From: an uncultured Muribaculaceae bacterium | GTDB taxonomy: Bacteria; Bacteroidota; Bacteroidia; Bacteroidales; Muribaculaceae | Reading direction: 5' to 3' | DNA length: 56,534 bases | Assembly: GCA_910588065.1 (NCBI GenBank) | Contig: CAJUPZ010000019.1 | Location: 1-56,534 of the forward strand | Shown: in pieces, positions 25,734-34,020 of the stretch | Position numbering within the stretch: the first letter of the stretch is position 1 | Layout of the letters: every line of letters begins with the position of its first letter | Notes under the pieces: generated by a model | What the model was told of the DNA's origin: nothing | Databases searched by the model: none | What the model saw: the letters and a program-made list of their open reading frames with translations, nothing else | Position numbers and translations under genes: made by a program

Positions 25734-26906
25734 ATGTCACAAGAAAACAATAACGCCCCGCACAAACGTGTCATATTTGTTGACCGCGACGGCTCCATCA
25801 TACGCGAGCCTGAAGATGAGCAGGTCGACTCGCTCGAAAAGCTTGAATTTATGCCGGGAGCCATCTCCGCTCTCGCCTGCCTGCGCGCTCTTGACGGATT
25901 TGAACTTGTCCTGGCCTCTAATCAGGACGGGCTCGGCACCCCGGCTTTCCCTACGGAAGATTTTCTGCCGCCGCACAATAAAATGCTCGCGACTTTGAAG
26001 GGTGAGGGCGTGGAGTTTGACAATTCACTCATCGACACCTCTTTTCCGGCCGACAATTCCCCGAACCGCAAGCCGCTCACCGGAATGTTCACCGCATACA
26101 CCGGCGGAGGCTATGACATGGCCGGGAGCTATGTTGTCGGCGACCGCATCACCGACCTGCTGCTCGCACGCAATCTCGGGGCAAAGGGCATTCTGCTGCG
26201 CAGGCCTCAGGAGGCTGAAGGTCTGTTTACGGCTGCCGGCATGGAGCCGGTGCAACCCGGTGCGGTGCCGTGGTTTGAACTCGCCTCAGATTCGTGGGCT
26301 GAAGTTGCCGATCATATCCGGGCCGGCGAGCGGCGCGCAACACTGAGACGAAGCACCAGCGAGACCGATATCACCGTGACTGTTGATCTTGACGGGCGTG
26401 GCCCGCGCGACATCAGTACCGGATTGAATTTCCTCGACCACATGCTCCGGCAGCTCAACGGACATTCCGGCATAAGTGTCGGCATAAATGCCAAAGGAGA
26501 CCTTGATGTGGATGAGCACCATACCATTGAAGATACCGCCATTACCCTCGGCACCGCCATTGACAAGGCCCTCGGCTCAAAACTCGGCATAGGGCGCTAC
26601 GGCTTTGCTCTGCCTATGGATGATGCCCGGGCGACCGTGCTAATCGATTTCGGAGGACGCATAGAAACCGTATGGAAAGTGCATTTCGACCGTGAGTATG
26701 TTGGTGACACACCCACCGAAATGATACCCCACTTCTTCAAATCATTCGCCCAAGGCGCTAAATGCAATCTCTACATAGAGGCAGAAGGCTCAAACACCCA
26801 CCACATCGCCGAGGCGGTGTTCAAGGCATTCGCCCGGGCGCTGCGCATGGCTGTGGAGCGCAAAAAATTCGACTACTCACTATCTTCAACAAAGGGGGTG
26901 CTATGA
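25734..26906 (+). CDS. hisB: bifunctional histidinol-phosphatase/imidazoleglycerol-phosphate dehydratase
   Basis: Fusion protein of 390 aa. The N-terminal HAD phosphatase domain (1-165) has the DxD motif D17/D19 in VDRDGSI and a late GDRITDLLLARNLGAKG. The C-terminal dehydratase domain (about 195-390) has TSETDITVTVDLDG, the metal sites FLDHMLRQLNGHSG and DEHHTIEDTAI, and a second histidine set in GSNTHHIAEAVFKAFARAL. It catalyses steps 6 and 8 of the pathway. Its TGA overlaps the hisH ATG (ATGA). Confidence 0.97.
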   Translation: MSQENNNAPHKRVIFVDRDGSIIREPEDEQVDSLEKLEFMPGAISALACLRALDGFELVLASNQDGLGTPAFPTEDFLPPHNKMLATLKGEGVEFDNSLIDTSFPADNSPNRKPLTGMFTAYTGGGYDMAGSYVVGDRITDLLLARNLGAKGILLRRPQEAEGLFTAAGMEPVQPGAVPWFELASDSWAEVADHIRAGERRATLRRSTSETDITVTVDLDGRGPRDISTGLNFLDHMLRQLNGHSGISVGINAKGDLDVDEHHTIEDTAITLGTAIDKALGSKLGIGRYGFALPMDDARATVLIDFGGRIETVWKVHFDREYVGDTPTEMIPHFFKSFAQGAKCNLYIEAEGSNTHHIAEAVFKAFARALRMAVERKKFDYSLSSTKGVL

Positions 26907-27508
26907 TAGCTGTCGTTGATTACGGAGCCGGTAATATCCGCTCGGTGGTGGAGGCTTTCAGACGCAACGGCGCCGACTGCTGCGTCACCGCTGACCACGA
27001 AACCATACTCCGTGCTTCAGGAGTGGTGATTCCCGGCGTGGGTGAAGCTGCCCACGCCATGCGTCAACTGAGGCAGAGAGGTCTTGACAATGTAATCAGA
27101 AATCTCACTGTTCCGGTGTTGGGGATATGTATAGGTATGCAGATTTTATGCAACCGAAGCGAGGAGGGTGACACCGAATGCCTCGGAATATTCGATTGTG
27201 AGGTGCAGCATCTGTCAGCCTCCGACCCAACACTGAAAATACCACACATGGGATGGGACACGGTTTCAGACCTTAAGGGACCACTGTTCGAGGGTCTCGG
27301 CAACGGCAGCTGGATGTACTTCGTTCACTCATTCGCAGCCAATCTCTGCCACGAAACGGCTGCTGTCACCGACTATTGCGCTCCTTTCTCGGCAGCTCTG
27401 CAGAAGGACAACTTCATGGGAGTGCAGTTTCATCCCGAAAAGAGCGCGGCGGCAGGCGCACGCCTGATATCCAACTTCATAACAATCAGTGAATCATCAT
27501 GCAAATAA
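26903..27508 (+). CDS. hisH: imidazole glycerol phosphate synthase, glutamine amidotransferase subunit
   Basis: Class I glutaminase (201 aa) that supplies ammonia to HisF. Nucleophile C76 in VLGICIGMQILC, and the His/Glu of the triad in GVQFHPEKSAAAG. The ATG at 26903 overlaps the hisB stop and is preceded by the purine-rich AAAGGGGGTG, one of the few ribosome-site-like sequences here. A longer in-frame start lies inside hisB and is rejected. Ends with a 10-nt overlap with hisA. Confidence 0.96.
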   Translation: MIAVVDYGAGNIRSVVEAFRRNGADCCVTADHETILRASGVVIPGVGEAAHAMRQLRQRGLDNVIRNLTVPVLGICIGMQILCNRSEEGDTECLGIFDCEVQHLSASDPTLKIPHMGWDTVSDLKGPLFEGLGNGSWMYFVHSFAANLCHETAAVTDYCAPFSAALQKDNFMGVQFHPEKSAAAGARLISNFITISESSCK

Positions 27509-28224
27509 TACCCGCAATAGACATAATGGACGGCAGGTGCATACGCCTCAGCAAAGGGCGGTTTGACACCCGAAAAGTATATTACGACAATCCGGAGGAA
27601 GCAGCAGCCGCATTTGCAGGCGCCGGTCTGACCCGCCTCCACATAGTGGACCTCGACGGTGCCCGCAAGGGTGAAAGTGTAAACATCCGGGTACTTGAGC
27701 GGATAGCATCGCGCTACCCTCTGGCGATAGATTACAGCGGGGGCATACGCTCCCGCGATGATATAGTGCGGGCTCTTGACGCGGGTGCGTCTATGGTGTC
27801 GGTTGGCAGCGTGGCTGTGAATAATCCTGCACTTATGAAGGAATTTTTATACGAATTTGGCGCTGAGAGAATCATTCTGTCCTCCGACATTGATGCCAGA
27901 GGCCTTGTGGCTGTACGCGGCTGGGAGGAGGAGTCGCCGGTAACGGCCAAGCAGCTGCTTGAAATATTTGCGGCTTGCGGTCTTGACAAAGCTATTGTTA
28001 CAGAGATTGCCCGCGATGGAATGCTCTGCGGGGTTGACACATCGCTGTACACCGGCCTGGCCGAGGCCTTTCCATCCGTGGATTTCATAGCGAGCGGAGG
28101 GGTCGCCTCGGTTGATGACCTTATGCGGTGCAATGCCGCGGGGATAGCCGGGGTTATTGTCGGTAAAGCCTTCTACGAAGGGCACATAGCCCTGGATGAG
28201 ATGGCACGTATCAATTCAATGTAA
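27499..28224 (+). CDS. hisA: ProFAR isomerase (HisA)
   Basis: TIM-barrel Amadori isomerase, 241 aa. D8 in IIPAIDIMDGRCIRLSKG is the first catalytic aspartate; the second lies in VTEIARDGMLCGVD. YSGGIRSRDDIVRAL and ASGGVASVDDL are the two phosphate-binding loops. It starts 10 nt inside hisH. Confidence 0.96.
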   Translation: MQIIPAIDIMDGRCIRLSKGRFDTRKVYYDNPEEAAAAFAGAGLTRLHIVDLDGARKGESVNIRVLERIASRYPLAIDYSGGIRSRDDIVRALDAGASMVSVGSVAVNNPALMKEFLYEFGAERIILSSDIDARGLVAVRGWEEESPVTAKQLLEIFAACGLDKAIVTEIARDGMLCGVDTSLYTGLAEAFPSVDFIASGGVASVDDLMRCNAAGIAGVIVGKAFYEGHIALDEMARINSM

Positions 28225-28236
28225 CAACAGAGAGCC

Positions 28237-28992
28237 ATGCTTGCCAAAAGAATAATTCCATGCCTTGATGTGCGCGACGGCGAAACCGTCAAAGGCACCA
28301 ATTTCAAAAACTTGCGTAGTGTCGGCGACCCTGTTGAGCTTGGAGTGCGCTATGCCGAAGAGGGCGCCGACGAACTCGTGTATCTCGACATTTCCGCCTC
28401 TGCCGAAGGTCGCTCCACCTTCTGCGGACTCGTGAGCCGCATAGCCTCGCGGATAGACATCCCATTCACCGTCGGTGGGGGAATCCGGTCTGTGGATGAT
28501 GCCTCGCGGCTGCTCGATGCCGGAGCCGACAAGGTGACTGTCAATACCGCCGCAGTGCAGAATCCTGACCTCATCTCCGGACTCGCCGCCAAATACGGCT
28601 CCCAGTTTGTAGTGACAGCCATAGATGCAAGAAAAGGAGCAGATGGCAGGTGGATGGTGACCACTCACGGTGGCCGCAACACTACGGATCTCGAACTTTT
28701 TGAATGGGCACGCCGGGCTGTGGGTCTCGGCGCCGGCGAAATCCTCTTCACCTCCATGGACCATGACGGTACCGGAACCGGCTATCCTGTAGACGTATAC
28801 TCCCGACTGGCCGATTTGCCTGTGCCGGTCATAGCATCCGGCGGAGCAGGGTCGGCAGAAGATATCGCCCGGGTGCTGACCGCCGGAAAAGCTGACGCGG
28901 CCCTTGCAGCCGGAATATTCCATTTCGGCAAACTCACTATAGCTCAGGTTAAAAGCCACCTCGCCACGGGCGGCATAACAGTACGTATATAA
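28237..28992 (+). CDS. hisF: imidazole glycerol phosphate synthase, cyclase subunit
   Basis: TIM-barrel cyclase of 251 aa that works with HisH. IIPCLDVRDGETVKGTNFKNL carries D11; the second acid is in FTSMDHDGTGTGYPVD. Phosphate loops: TVGGGIRSVDDASRLL and IASGGAGSAEDIARVL. It is paralogous to hisA, as usual. Confidence 0.97.
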   Translation: MLAKRIIPCLDVRDGETVKGTNFKNLRSVGDPVELGVRYAEEGADELVYLDISASAEGRSTFCGLVSRIASRIDIPFTVGGGIRSVDDASRLLDAGADKVTVNTAAVQNPDLISGLAAKYGSQFVVTAIDARKGADGRWMVTTHGGRNTTDLELFEWARRAVGLGAGEILFTSMDHDGTGTGYPVDVYSRLADLPVPVIASGGAGSAEDIARVLTAGKADAALAAGIFHFGKLTIAQVKSHLATGGITVRI

Positions 28993-29006
28993 TCAAAAAC
29001 ATAAAA

Positions 29007-29630
29007 ATGAAATCAATCAAATTTGAAGATCTGAAATCGGACAGGCCTGACGGGCTTGTGCCTGCAATCATTCAGGATGCCGACACCCTGAGAGTGCTGA
29101 TGCTCGCCTACATGGACAAGCAAGCACTCGACACTACTCTCGCCACCGGAAAAGTGACATTCTATAGCCGCTCGCGCCGCCAACAGTGGACAAAAGGCGA
29201 AACTTCCGGCAATCATCTCATACTCGCTGACATAGCATATGATTGCGACCGCGACACCCTGCTCGTGAAAGTTCATCCTGAAGGACCCGCCTGCCACCGC
29301 GGCACCACATCCTGCTTCCAGGCCGATGCCAATGATGATGCCGCAGACTGCACAGGCTTTATACGCTACCTTGCCGCCCTCATAGAACAGCGCCACAAGC
29401 TGATGCCGCAAGGATCATACACAACCTCCCTGTTCACCTCCGGCATTGACAAAATAGCTCAGAAAGTGGGAGAGGAGGCTGTAGAGACTGTTATCGAGGC
29501 TGTTGCCGGCCGCAGGGATGGCCTTGTATATGAGGCTTCGGATCTTGTATACCACCTTCTAGTGTTGCTCGAGGCCACAGGGCTGTCACTCAAAGAAATA
29601 GAGGCTGAGCTAAAGCGCCGCCACTCTTGA
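29007..29630 (+). CDS. hisI: bifunctional phosphoribosyl-AMP cyclohydrolase/phosphoribosyl-ATP diphosphatase
   Basis: HisIE fusion, 207 aa. The N-terminal HisI domain (1-110) shows VLMLAYMDKQALDTT, FYSRSRRQQWTKGETSGNHL, the metal-binding DCDRDTLLVKVHPEGPACHRG and cysteine of SCF. The C-terminal HisE domain (about 120-207) shows YTTSLFTSGIDKIAQKVGEEAVETVIEA. It performs pathway steps 2 and 3 and is the last gene of the operon. The 137 nt to the tRNA hold a GCAGCCTTAT tandem pair (29661-29680) and the tRNA promoter. Confidence 0.96.
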   Translation: MKSIKFEDLKSDRPDGLVPAIIQDADTLRVLMLAYMDKQALDTTLATGKVTFYSRSRRQQWTKGETSGNHLILADIAYDCDRDTLLVKVHPEGPACHRGTTSCFQADANDDAADCTGFIRYLAALIEQRHKLMPQGSYTTSLFTSGIDKIAQKVGEEAVETVIEAVAGRRDGLVYEASDLVYHLLVLLEATGLSLKEIEAELKRRHS

Positions 29631-29710
29631 CTCCACCCCACCGGCAGAGGGCGGCAACCGCAGCCTTATGCAGCCTTATGAAAACTTTTCAGCAACTTTC
29701 TACCCGAAAA

Positions 29711-29742
29711 TTTGGTTAATACAAAAACAAGTAGTAACTTTG
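29711..29742 (+). promoter_or_regulatory. tRNA-Cys promoter
   Basis: TTTG (29711-29714), 20-nt spacer, TAACTTTG (29735-29742). A full consensus match ending 25 nt before the mature tRNA. Confidence 0.75.
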
Positions 29743-29767
29743 CATCCGCAATTCCCACTCAAAGCAT

Positions 29768-29838
29768 GGTTCCTTGGCCGAGTGGTTAGGCACCGGTCTG
29801 CAAAACCGTTTACAGCAGTTCGATTCTGCTAGGAACCT
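29768..29838 (+). tRNA. tRNA-Cys (GCA)
   Basis: A 71-nt cloverleaf. Acceptor GGTTCCT/AGGAACC and T-arm AGCAG-TTCGATT-CTGCT pair perfectly; the D-stem is GCC/GGC. The anticodon arm is CCGGT-CTGCAAA-ACCGT with anticodon GCA at 29800-29802. The outermost anticodon-stem pair (27-43) is a C-U mismatch. Discriminator base U, as expected for tRNA-Cys; the CCA end is not encoded. It is expressed alone, with its own promoter and terminator. Confidence 0.93.
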
Positions 29839-29846
29839 CTTGATTA

Positions 29847-29888
29847 TCCGCCCTGCTATCAATCGAGATGGCAGGGCGGACTTCTTTT
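29847..29888 (+). terminator. intrinsic terminator after tRNA-Cys
   Basis: Perfect 10-bp stem TCCGCCCTGC / GCAGGGCGGA (29847-29856 and 29871-29880), followed by CTTCTTTT. Confidence 0.85.
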
Positions 29889-29929
29889 ACGGCACATACT
29901 CCCGCGCGCGGCATACGCGCGTTCATTAT

Positions 29930-29960
29930 TTTGCAGTGTATGGGATTTTATGTACTTTTG
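29930..29960 (+). promoter_or_regulatory. dnaN operon promoter
   Basis: TTTG (29930-29933), 19-nt spacer, TACTTTTG (29953-29960). Predicted leader of about 35 nt before the dnaN ATG at 30000. Confidence 0.7.
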
Positions 29961-29999
29961 TATTTTAGATAATAACAAAAAAACATAACTTTCCCGGAT

Positions 30000-31124
30000 A
30001 TGAAATTCAATGTACCGAGCAAAACGCTCCACAGCTACGTTTCGGCCGTATGCAAGATCATCAACGCCAAAAACGCCTTGACAATCCTCAACAACTTCCT
30101 CTTCTCGCTCGACGGCGACATACTCACCGTCAAAGCCTCCGATATGGAAAACTGCCTTGTCGGCCGTCTGCCCGTAACCGGCGCCGAAGGCAGCGGCTCA
30201 TTCTGCCTTGACGCCAAGAGAATTGTCGAGCTGCTCAAGGAGATGCCTGACCAAGGCATAACCTTTGAAATCAACGACGAGAATCTCGAAGTGAAAATCT
30301 CATACCCCAACGGACTGTACAACACGGTTGCAATCAACGGCATAGAATACCCCTCCACCGGCGAGATTTTCGAGGGTGAGACCATCAAGTTCACCGCACC
30401 GACCGAGCAGGTGATGAAAGGTATAGAGAACACCATCTTCGCGGTAGGCACCGACGACCTGCGCCCGCAGATGATGGGTATTCTGTGGGATGTGAAGCCC
30501 GACAGGATTGTGTTTGTCGCAACTGACACCCGCAAACTGGTGAAATACACCAACGCCCTCATCAAGCCGGAAGCGGAATGTTCTTTCATTCTGCCGTTGA
30601 AGCCTGCGTCGATACTCAAAAACGTGTTTGGCAAAGAGGATGTGATTGAGGTGACCATCTCTGAAAAAAGCGTGCAGTTCAACTCCCCCTCCTTTACCCT
30701 CGACTGCCGCCTGATAAAGGGCGCGTTCCCTCCCTACGACAGAGTTATCCCCACCAACAACCCCTACACTCTCACCGTCGACCGTCTGTCGCTCATCACT
30801 GCAGTGCGCCGTGTCGGTGTGTTCGGCGACGGCGGCAACGGACTGGTGAAATTCAAACTCGCACCGGATGTGCTCACACTCCGCGCCCGTGACAACAGCT
30901 ACGGCACCAGCGGACGTGAGACAGTGGCCTGCGAATACTCCGGCAATGAATTCATGATCGGCTTCGGCGCTCAATACCTCATCGAGATTTTCAACACCAT
31001 CTCCTCCACCGATGTCATCATGAAACTCTCCGACGCAAGCCACCCCGCGGTGTGCCAGCCCGCCGAGGCCGAGCCCGAAACAGAGCTGCTGATTCTGCTG
31101 ATGCCCATGAACATTGTTGACTGA
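30000..31124 (+). CDS. dnaN: DNA polymerase III beta subunit (sliding clamp)
   Basis: Ring-shaped processivity clamp, 374 aa, with three successive clamp folds. Recognisable: MKFNVPSKTLHSYVSAVCKIINAKNALTILNNFLF at the N-terminus, GIENTIFAVGTDDLRPQMMGILWDV in the central domain, KLVKYTNALI, and the C-terminal ELLILLMPMNIVD. Here it heads a repair/cofactor gene cluster, far from any visible dnaA. Confidence 0.97.
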   Translation: MKFNVPSKTLHSYVSAVCKIINAKNALTILNNFLFSLDGDILTVKASDMENCLVGRLPVTGAEGSGSFCLDAKRIVELLKEMPDQGITFEINDENLEVKISYPNGLYNTVAINGIEYPSTGEIFEGETIKFTAPTEQVMKGIENTIFAVGTDDLRPQMMGILWDVKPDRIVFVATDTRKLVKYTNALIKPEAECSFILPLKPASILKNVFGKEDVIEVTISEKSVQFNSPSFTLDCRLIKGAFPPYDRVIPTNNPYTLTVDRLSLITAVRRVGVFGDGGNGLVKFKLAPDVLTLRARDNSYGTSGRETVACEYSGNEFMIGFGAQYLIEIFNTISSTDVIMKLSDASHPAVCQPAEAEPETELLILLMPMNIVD

Positions 31125-31125
31125 A

Positions 31126-31911
31126 ATGAAACTTAACCTGCAACGTCCGGTTGTGTTCTTCGATCTGGAGACCACCGGCACAAATATTCTCGAGGACCGT
31201 ATCGTCGAGATTTCACTCATCAAGGTAAATCCCGACGGTTCGGAAATCGAACGCACTCGCCGTATAAACCCGGAGATGCCTATCCCCGCCGAGTCAACAG
31301 CCGTACATGGCATCACTGACGCCGATGTGGCCAACGAACCGAAGTTCAGGCAGATTGCCAACTCTCTGGCAGAGATTTTCCGCGGCTGCGACATCGCCGG
31401 ATTCAATTCAAACAAATTCGATGTGCCGATGCTCGACCAGGAATTCAGCCGGGCCGGGGTGGAATTCGACTTCTCCGATGTGCGCTTCATCGATGTGCAG
31501 ACAATATACCACAAGAAGGAGCCGCGCACACTCGTTGCAGCCTACAAGCACTATTGCGGCAAAGATCTGGAGGAAGCCCACTCGGCAAACGCCGACACCC
31601 GCGCCACCCTCGAGGTGCTAAAAGCGCAGCTCGACACCTACCCCGACCTCGAAAACAGCATCGAATTCCTCTCTGATTTCACCGCCACAGCCTTCAAGCA
31701 CCGCCCGGTCGACTTCATGGGACGTCTGGTGTATGACGACCAGGGCCGTGAGATAATCAACTTCGGAAAGTACAAGGACAAGGTTGCCGAAGATGTGCTG
31801 CGGCGCGAACCCGGCTACTACAAATGGATTATGGACGGCGACTTCACCCGCAACACCAAAGCCGCCTTCACTAAAATATACGAGAGAGTAAAACAGCGCA
31901 AAAATGCTTGA
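31126..31911 (+). CDS. DnaQ-like 3'-5' exonuclease
   Basis: DEDDh exonuclease of 261 aa, probably the proofreading-type or repair exonuclease that accompanies dnaN in Bacteroidota. Exo I: VFFDLETTGTN; Exo II: AGFNSNKFDVPMLDQEF; Exo III: HSANADTRATLEVL with the His-x5-Asp spacing. The C-terminal part (INFGKYKDKVAEDVLRREPGYYKWIM) is the short basic module often attached in this family. The ATG at 31126 is preferred over a TTG at 31114 lying within dnaN. It overlaps coaBC by 8 nt. Confidence 0.92.
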   Translation: MKLNLQRPVVFFDLETTGTNILEDRIVEISLIKVNPDGSEIERTRRINPEMPIPAESTAVHGITDADVANEPKFRQIANSLAEIFRGCDIAGFNSNKFDVPMLDQEFSRAGVEFDFSDVRFIDVQTIYHKKEPRTLVAAYKHYCGKDLEEAHSANADTRATLEVLKAQLDTYPDLENSIEFLSDFTATAFKHRPVDFMGRLVYDDQGREIINFGKYKDKVAEDVLRREPGYYKWIMDGDFTRNTKAAFTKIYERVKQRKNA

Positions 31912-33103
31912 CGGAAAACACATAATTCTCGGCATCACCGGAGGAATAGCCGCCTACAAGTCAGCCATGCTCGCAAGGCTGCTCATCAAGGCCGGAGCTG
32001 AAGTGCAGGTGGTGATGACACCATCGGCAAAGGAATTCATCACCCCGGTGACAATGTCGGCCCTGACCGGCAAACCGGTGGTGAGCGAATTTTTCACAGC
32101 CAACACCGGAGAATGGCACAGCCATGTGGACCTCGGCCTGTGGGCCGATGCTATGGTGATTGCCCCGGCCACCGCCTGCACCATCGGCAAGATGGCAAAC
32201 GGTGTGGCCGACAATATGCTCGTAACAACATACCTCAGCGCCAAAGCCCCGGTGTTCGTTGCTCCTGCAATGGACCTCGACATGATGGCACACCCCTCTA
32301 CAACGGCCAACATCGACAAGCTCAGAAGCTACGGCAACCATATCATCGAGCCCGCTTCGGGTGAGCTCGCGAGCCACCTCACCGGCAAGGGGCGTATGCA
32401 GGAGCCGGAGGTGATTGTTGCCGAACTCGAGAAGTTTTTTGCTGAATCGCAGTCGCTGAAAGGCAAAAAAGTGCTGGTGACAGCCGGACCCACATACGAG
32501 AAAATAGACCCCGTGAGGTTTATCGGCAACTACTCCACCGGCAAGATGGGCTACGCCATTGCCGAGGAGGCCGCAGCCCGCGGAGCTGAGGTGACACTGG
32601 TGAGCGGCCCTGTGGCCATTAAGGCGAAACACCCCGCCATAACAGTAATAGACGTGGAGAGCGCAAAGCAGATGCTCGCAGAATGCCAGGCCGCATTCCC
32701 TCACGCCGACATCGCCGTGATGTGTGCCGCCGTAGCCGACTACGCGCCCGCCGAGCCGGCCGACAGAAAGATTAAGCGCGAAAAGCAAGAGATTCCGACA
32801 ATAACCCTCGTCAAGAATCCCGACATCGCTGCCACTCTCGGTGCTCAGAAAAAGCCGGGACAGATTCTGATTGGTTTCGCTCTCGAGACAGATAACGAAA
32901 TGACCAACGCCCTTGAGAAACTGCGCCGCAAAAATCTCGACATGATAGCGCTCAACTCACTCAGAACTCCCGGAGCCGGCTTTGGAACCGACACAAATGT
33001 GCTGACTCTGATTAAAGCCGACGGCTCGGAATCGCAGCTGCCGCTGATGAGCAAGCGCGATGCCGCGGCAAGGCTTCTTGACGCCATCTCCCCGGCAAAA
33101 TGA
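31904..33103 (+). CDS. coaBC: bifunctional phosphopantothenoylcysteine decarboxylase/phosphopantothenate-cysteine ligase
   Basis: Two steps of coenzyme A synthesis in one 399-aa protein. The N-terminal CoaC flavoprotein domain (1-185) has ILGITGGIAAYKSAMLARLL, HVDLGLWADAMVIAPATACTIGKMANGVADN and PAMDLDMM. The C-terminal CoaB domain (about 190-399) has VLVTAGPTYEKIDPVRFIGNYSTGKMGYAIAEEA, AAVADYAP and KIKREKQEIPTITLVKNPDI. Starts 8 nt inside the exonuclease gene (ATGCTTGA); ends with an ATGA overlap with the next gene. Confidence 0.97.
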   Translation: MLDGKHIILGITGGIAAYKSAMLARLLIKAGAEVQVVMTPSAKEFITPVTMSALTGKPVVSEFFTANTGEWHSHVDLGLWADAMVIAPATACTIGKMANGVADNMLVTTYLSAKAPVFVAPAMDLDMMAHPSTTANIDKLRSYGNHIIEPASGELASHLTGKGRMQEPEVIVAELEKFFAESQSLKGKKVLVTAGPTYEKIDPVRFIGNYSTGKMGYAIAEEAAARGAEVTLVSGPVAIKAKHPAITVIDVESAKQMLAECQAAFPHADIAVMCAAVADYAPAEPADRKIKREKQEIPTITLVKNPDIAATLGAQKKPGQILIGFALETDNEMTNALEKLRRKNLDMIALNSLRTPGAGFGTDTNVLTLIKADGSESQLPLMSKRDAAARLLDAISPAK

Positions 33104-34002
33104 AGCGGCTCACGGCTCTGCTCACGGCGATATGCCTCTGCGTTTGCCTGACGCGCCACGCTGACGCCGCCGAACTCAACTGCTCCGTTGAAATCAACGC
33201 GGAGCAGCTGGCAAACGCCTCGCCCGAAACCTTCTCCTCCCTGCGCGAGCTTATCGCCGAATATCTCAACACCACCGCCTTCACCTCCGCCGAATACTCT
33301 CCGGTGGAGAAAATCGAATGCAAATTCTTCTTCACCATAACCGCCTACAACGACAACACTGTTGCCGGCTCGCTGCAGGTGCAGAGCAACCGCCCGATAT
33401 TCGGCAGCTCATACATCTCACCCATCCTCAATTTCAAGGACAGCGACATCTCATTCCAATATACCCCGGGCGACCGCATTGTCCGCACCTCATCGTCGGT
33501 TGAGAGAAACCTCGCCGCAATCCTTGACTTCTACGCATTTCTCATAATCGCCCTCGATTCCGACACCTTCGCCCCCTCAGGCGGTGAAGCGGCCTATGAG
33601 GCGGCGGCAAACATTGTGCAGCTCGCAAGGGTGACAGGCGAAAAGGGCTGGCGCGCAATCGACGACCAGCGAAACCGCGCCTCACTGCTCGCCGCTATCA
33701 CCGAAGGCCCTGCAAGCAAAATCAGGGAGCTGCTCTACTCCTACCACCGCACCGGCCTTGACATAATGGGCATAAGCCCCGACAAAGGCCGCGCGGCAAT
33801 AGCGAAGGCTCTGTCGATGCTTGACAACATTGCCGCTGCCGCGCCGATGAGCGTGGTGCTGTCGATGGTCCGCGATGCCAAGCTCGATGAGATTGTCAAC
33901 ATCTTCTCAAAAGGCACACGCGATGAACGCAAAGCCATCCTCACCACCCTCTCGGAAATCTACCCTACAGAAAAATCACGCCTCGAATCACTCAAAGACT
34001 AA
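33100..34002 (+). CDS. DUF4835 family secreted protein
   Basis: Exported protein of 300 aa with a signal peptide (MKRLTALLTAICLCVCLTRHADA). The body matches the DUF4835 pattern: AELNCSVEINAEQL, LIAEYLNTTAF, IECKFFFTITAYNDNTVAGSLQVQSNRPIFGSSY, LNFKDSDISFQY. The family is confined to Bacteroidota and recurs between coaBC and recN; I recall it being linked to type IX secretion (PorD), which I cannot confirm from sequence. A type-B sorting-domain protein is encoded at 42.1 kb, so a T9SS role would fit. Confidence 0.88.
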   Translation: MKRLTALLTAICLCVCLTRHADAAELNCSVEINAEQLANASPETFSSLRELIAEYLNTTAFTSAEYSPVEKIECKFFFTITAYNDNTVAGSLQVQSNRPIFGSSYISPILNFKDSDISFQYTPGDRIVRTSSSVERNLAAILDFYAFLIIALDSDTFAPSGGEAAYEAAANIVQLARVTGEKGWRAIDDQRNRASLLAAITEGPASKIRELLYSYHRTGLDIMGISPDKGRAAIAKALSMLDNIAAAAPMSVVLSMVRDAKLDEIVNIFSKGTRDERKAILTTLSEIYPTEKSRLESLKD

Positions 34003-34020
34003 CCACCCACGCATTGTCCC

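Noticed and set aside
30300..31529. Antisense frame of 409 codons over dnaN and the exonuclease
   Set aside because: Low-complexity shadow of sense coding; no start context or family match.
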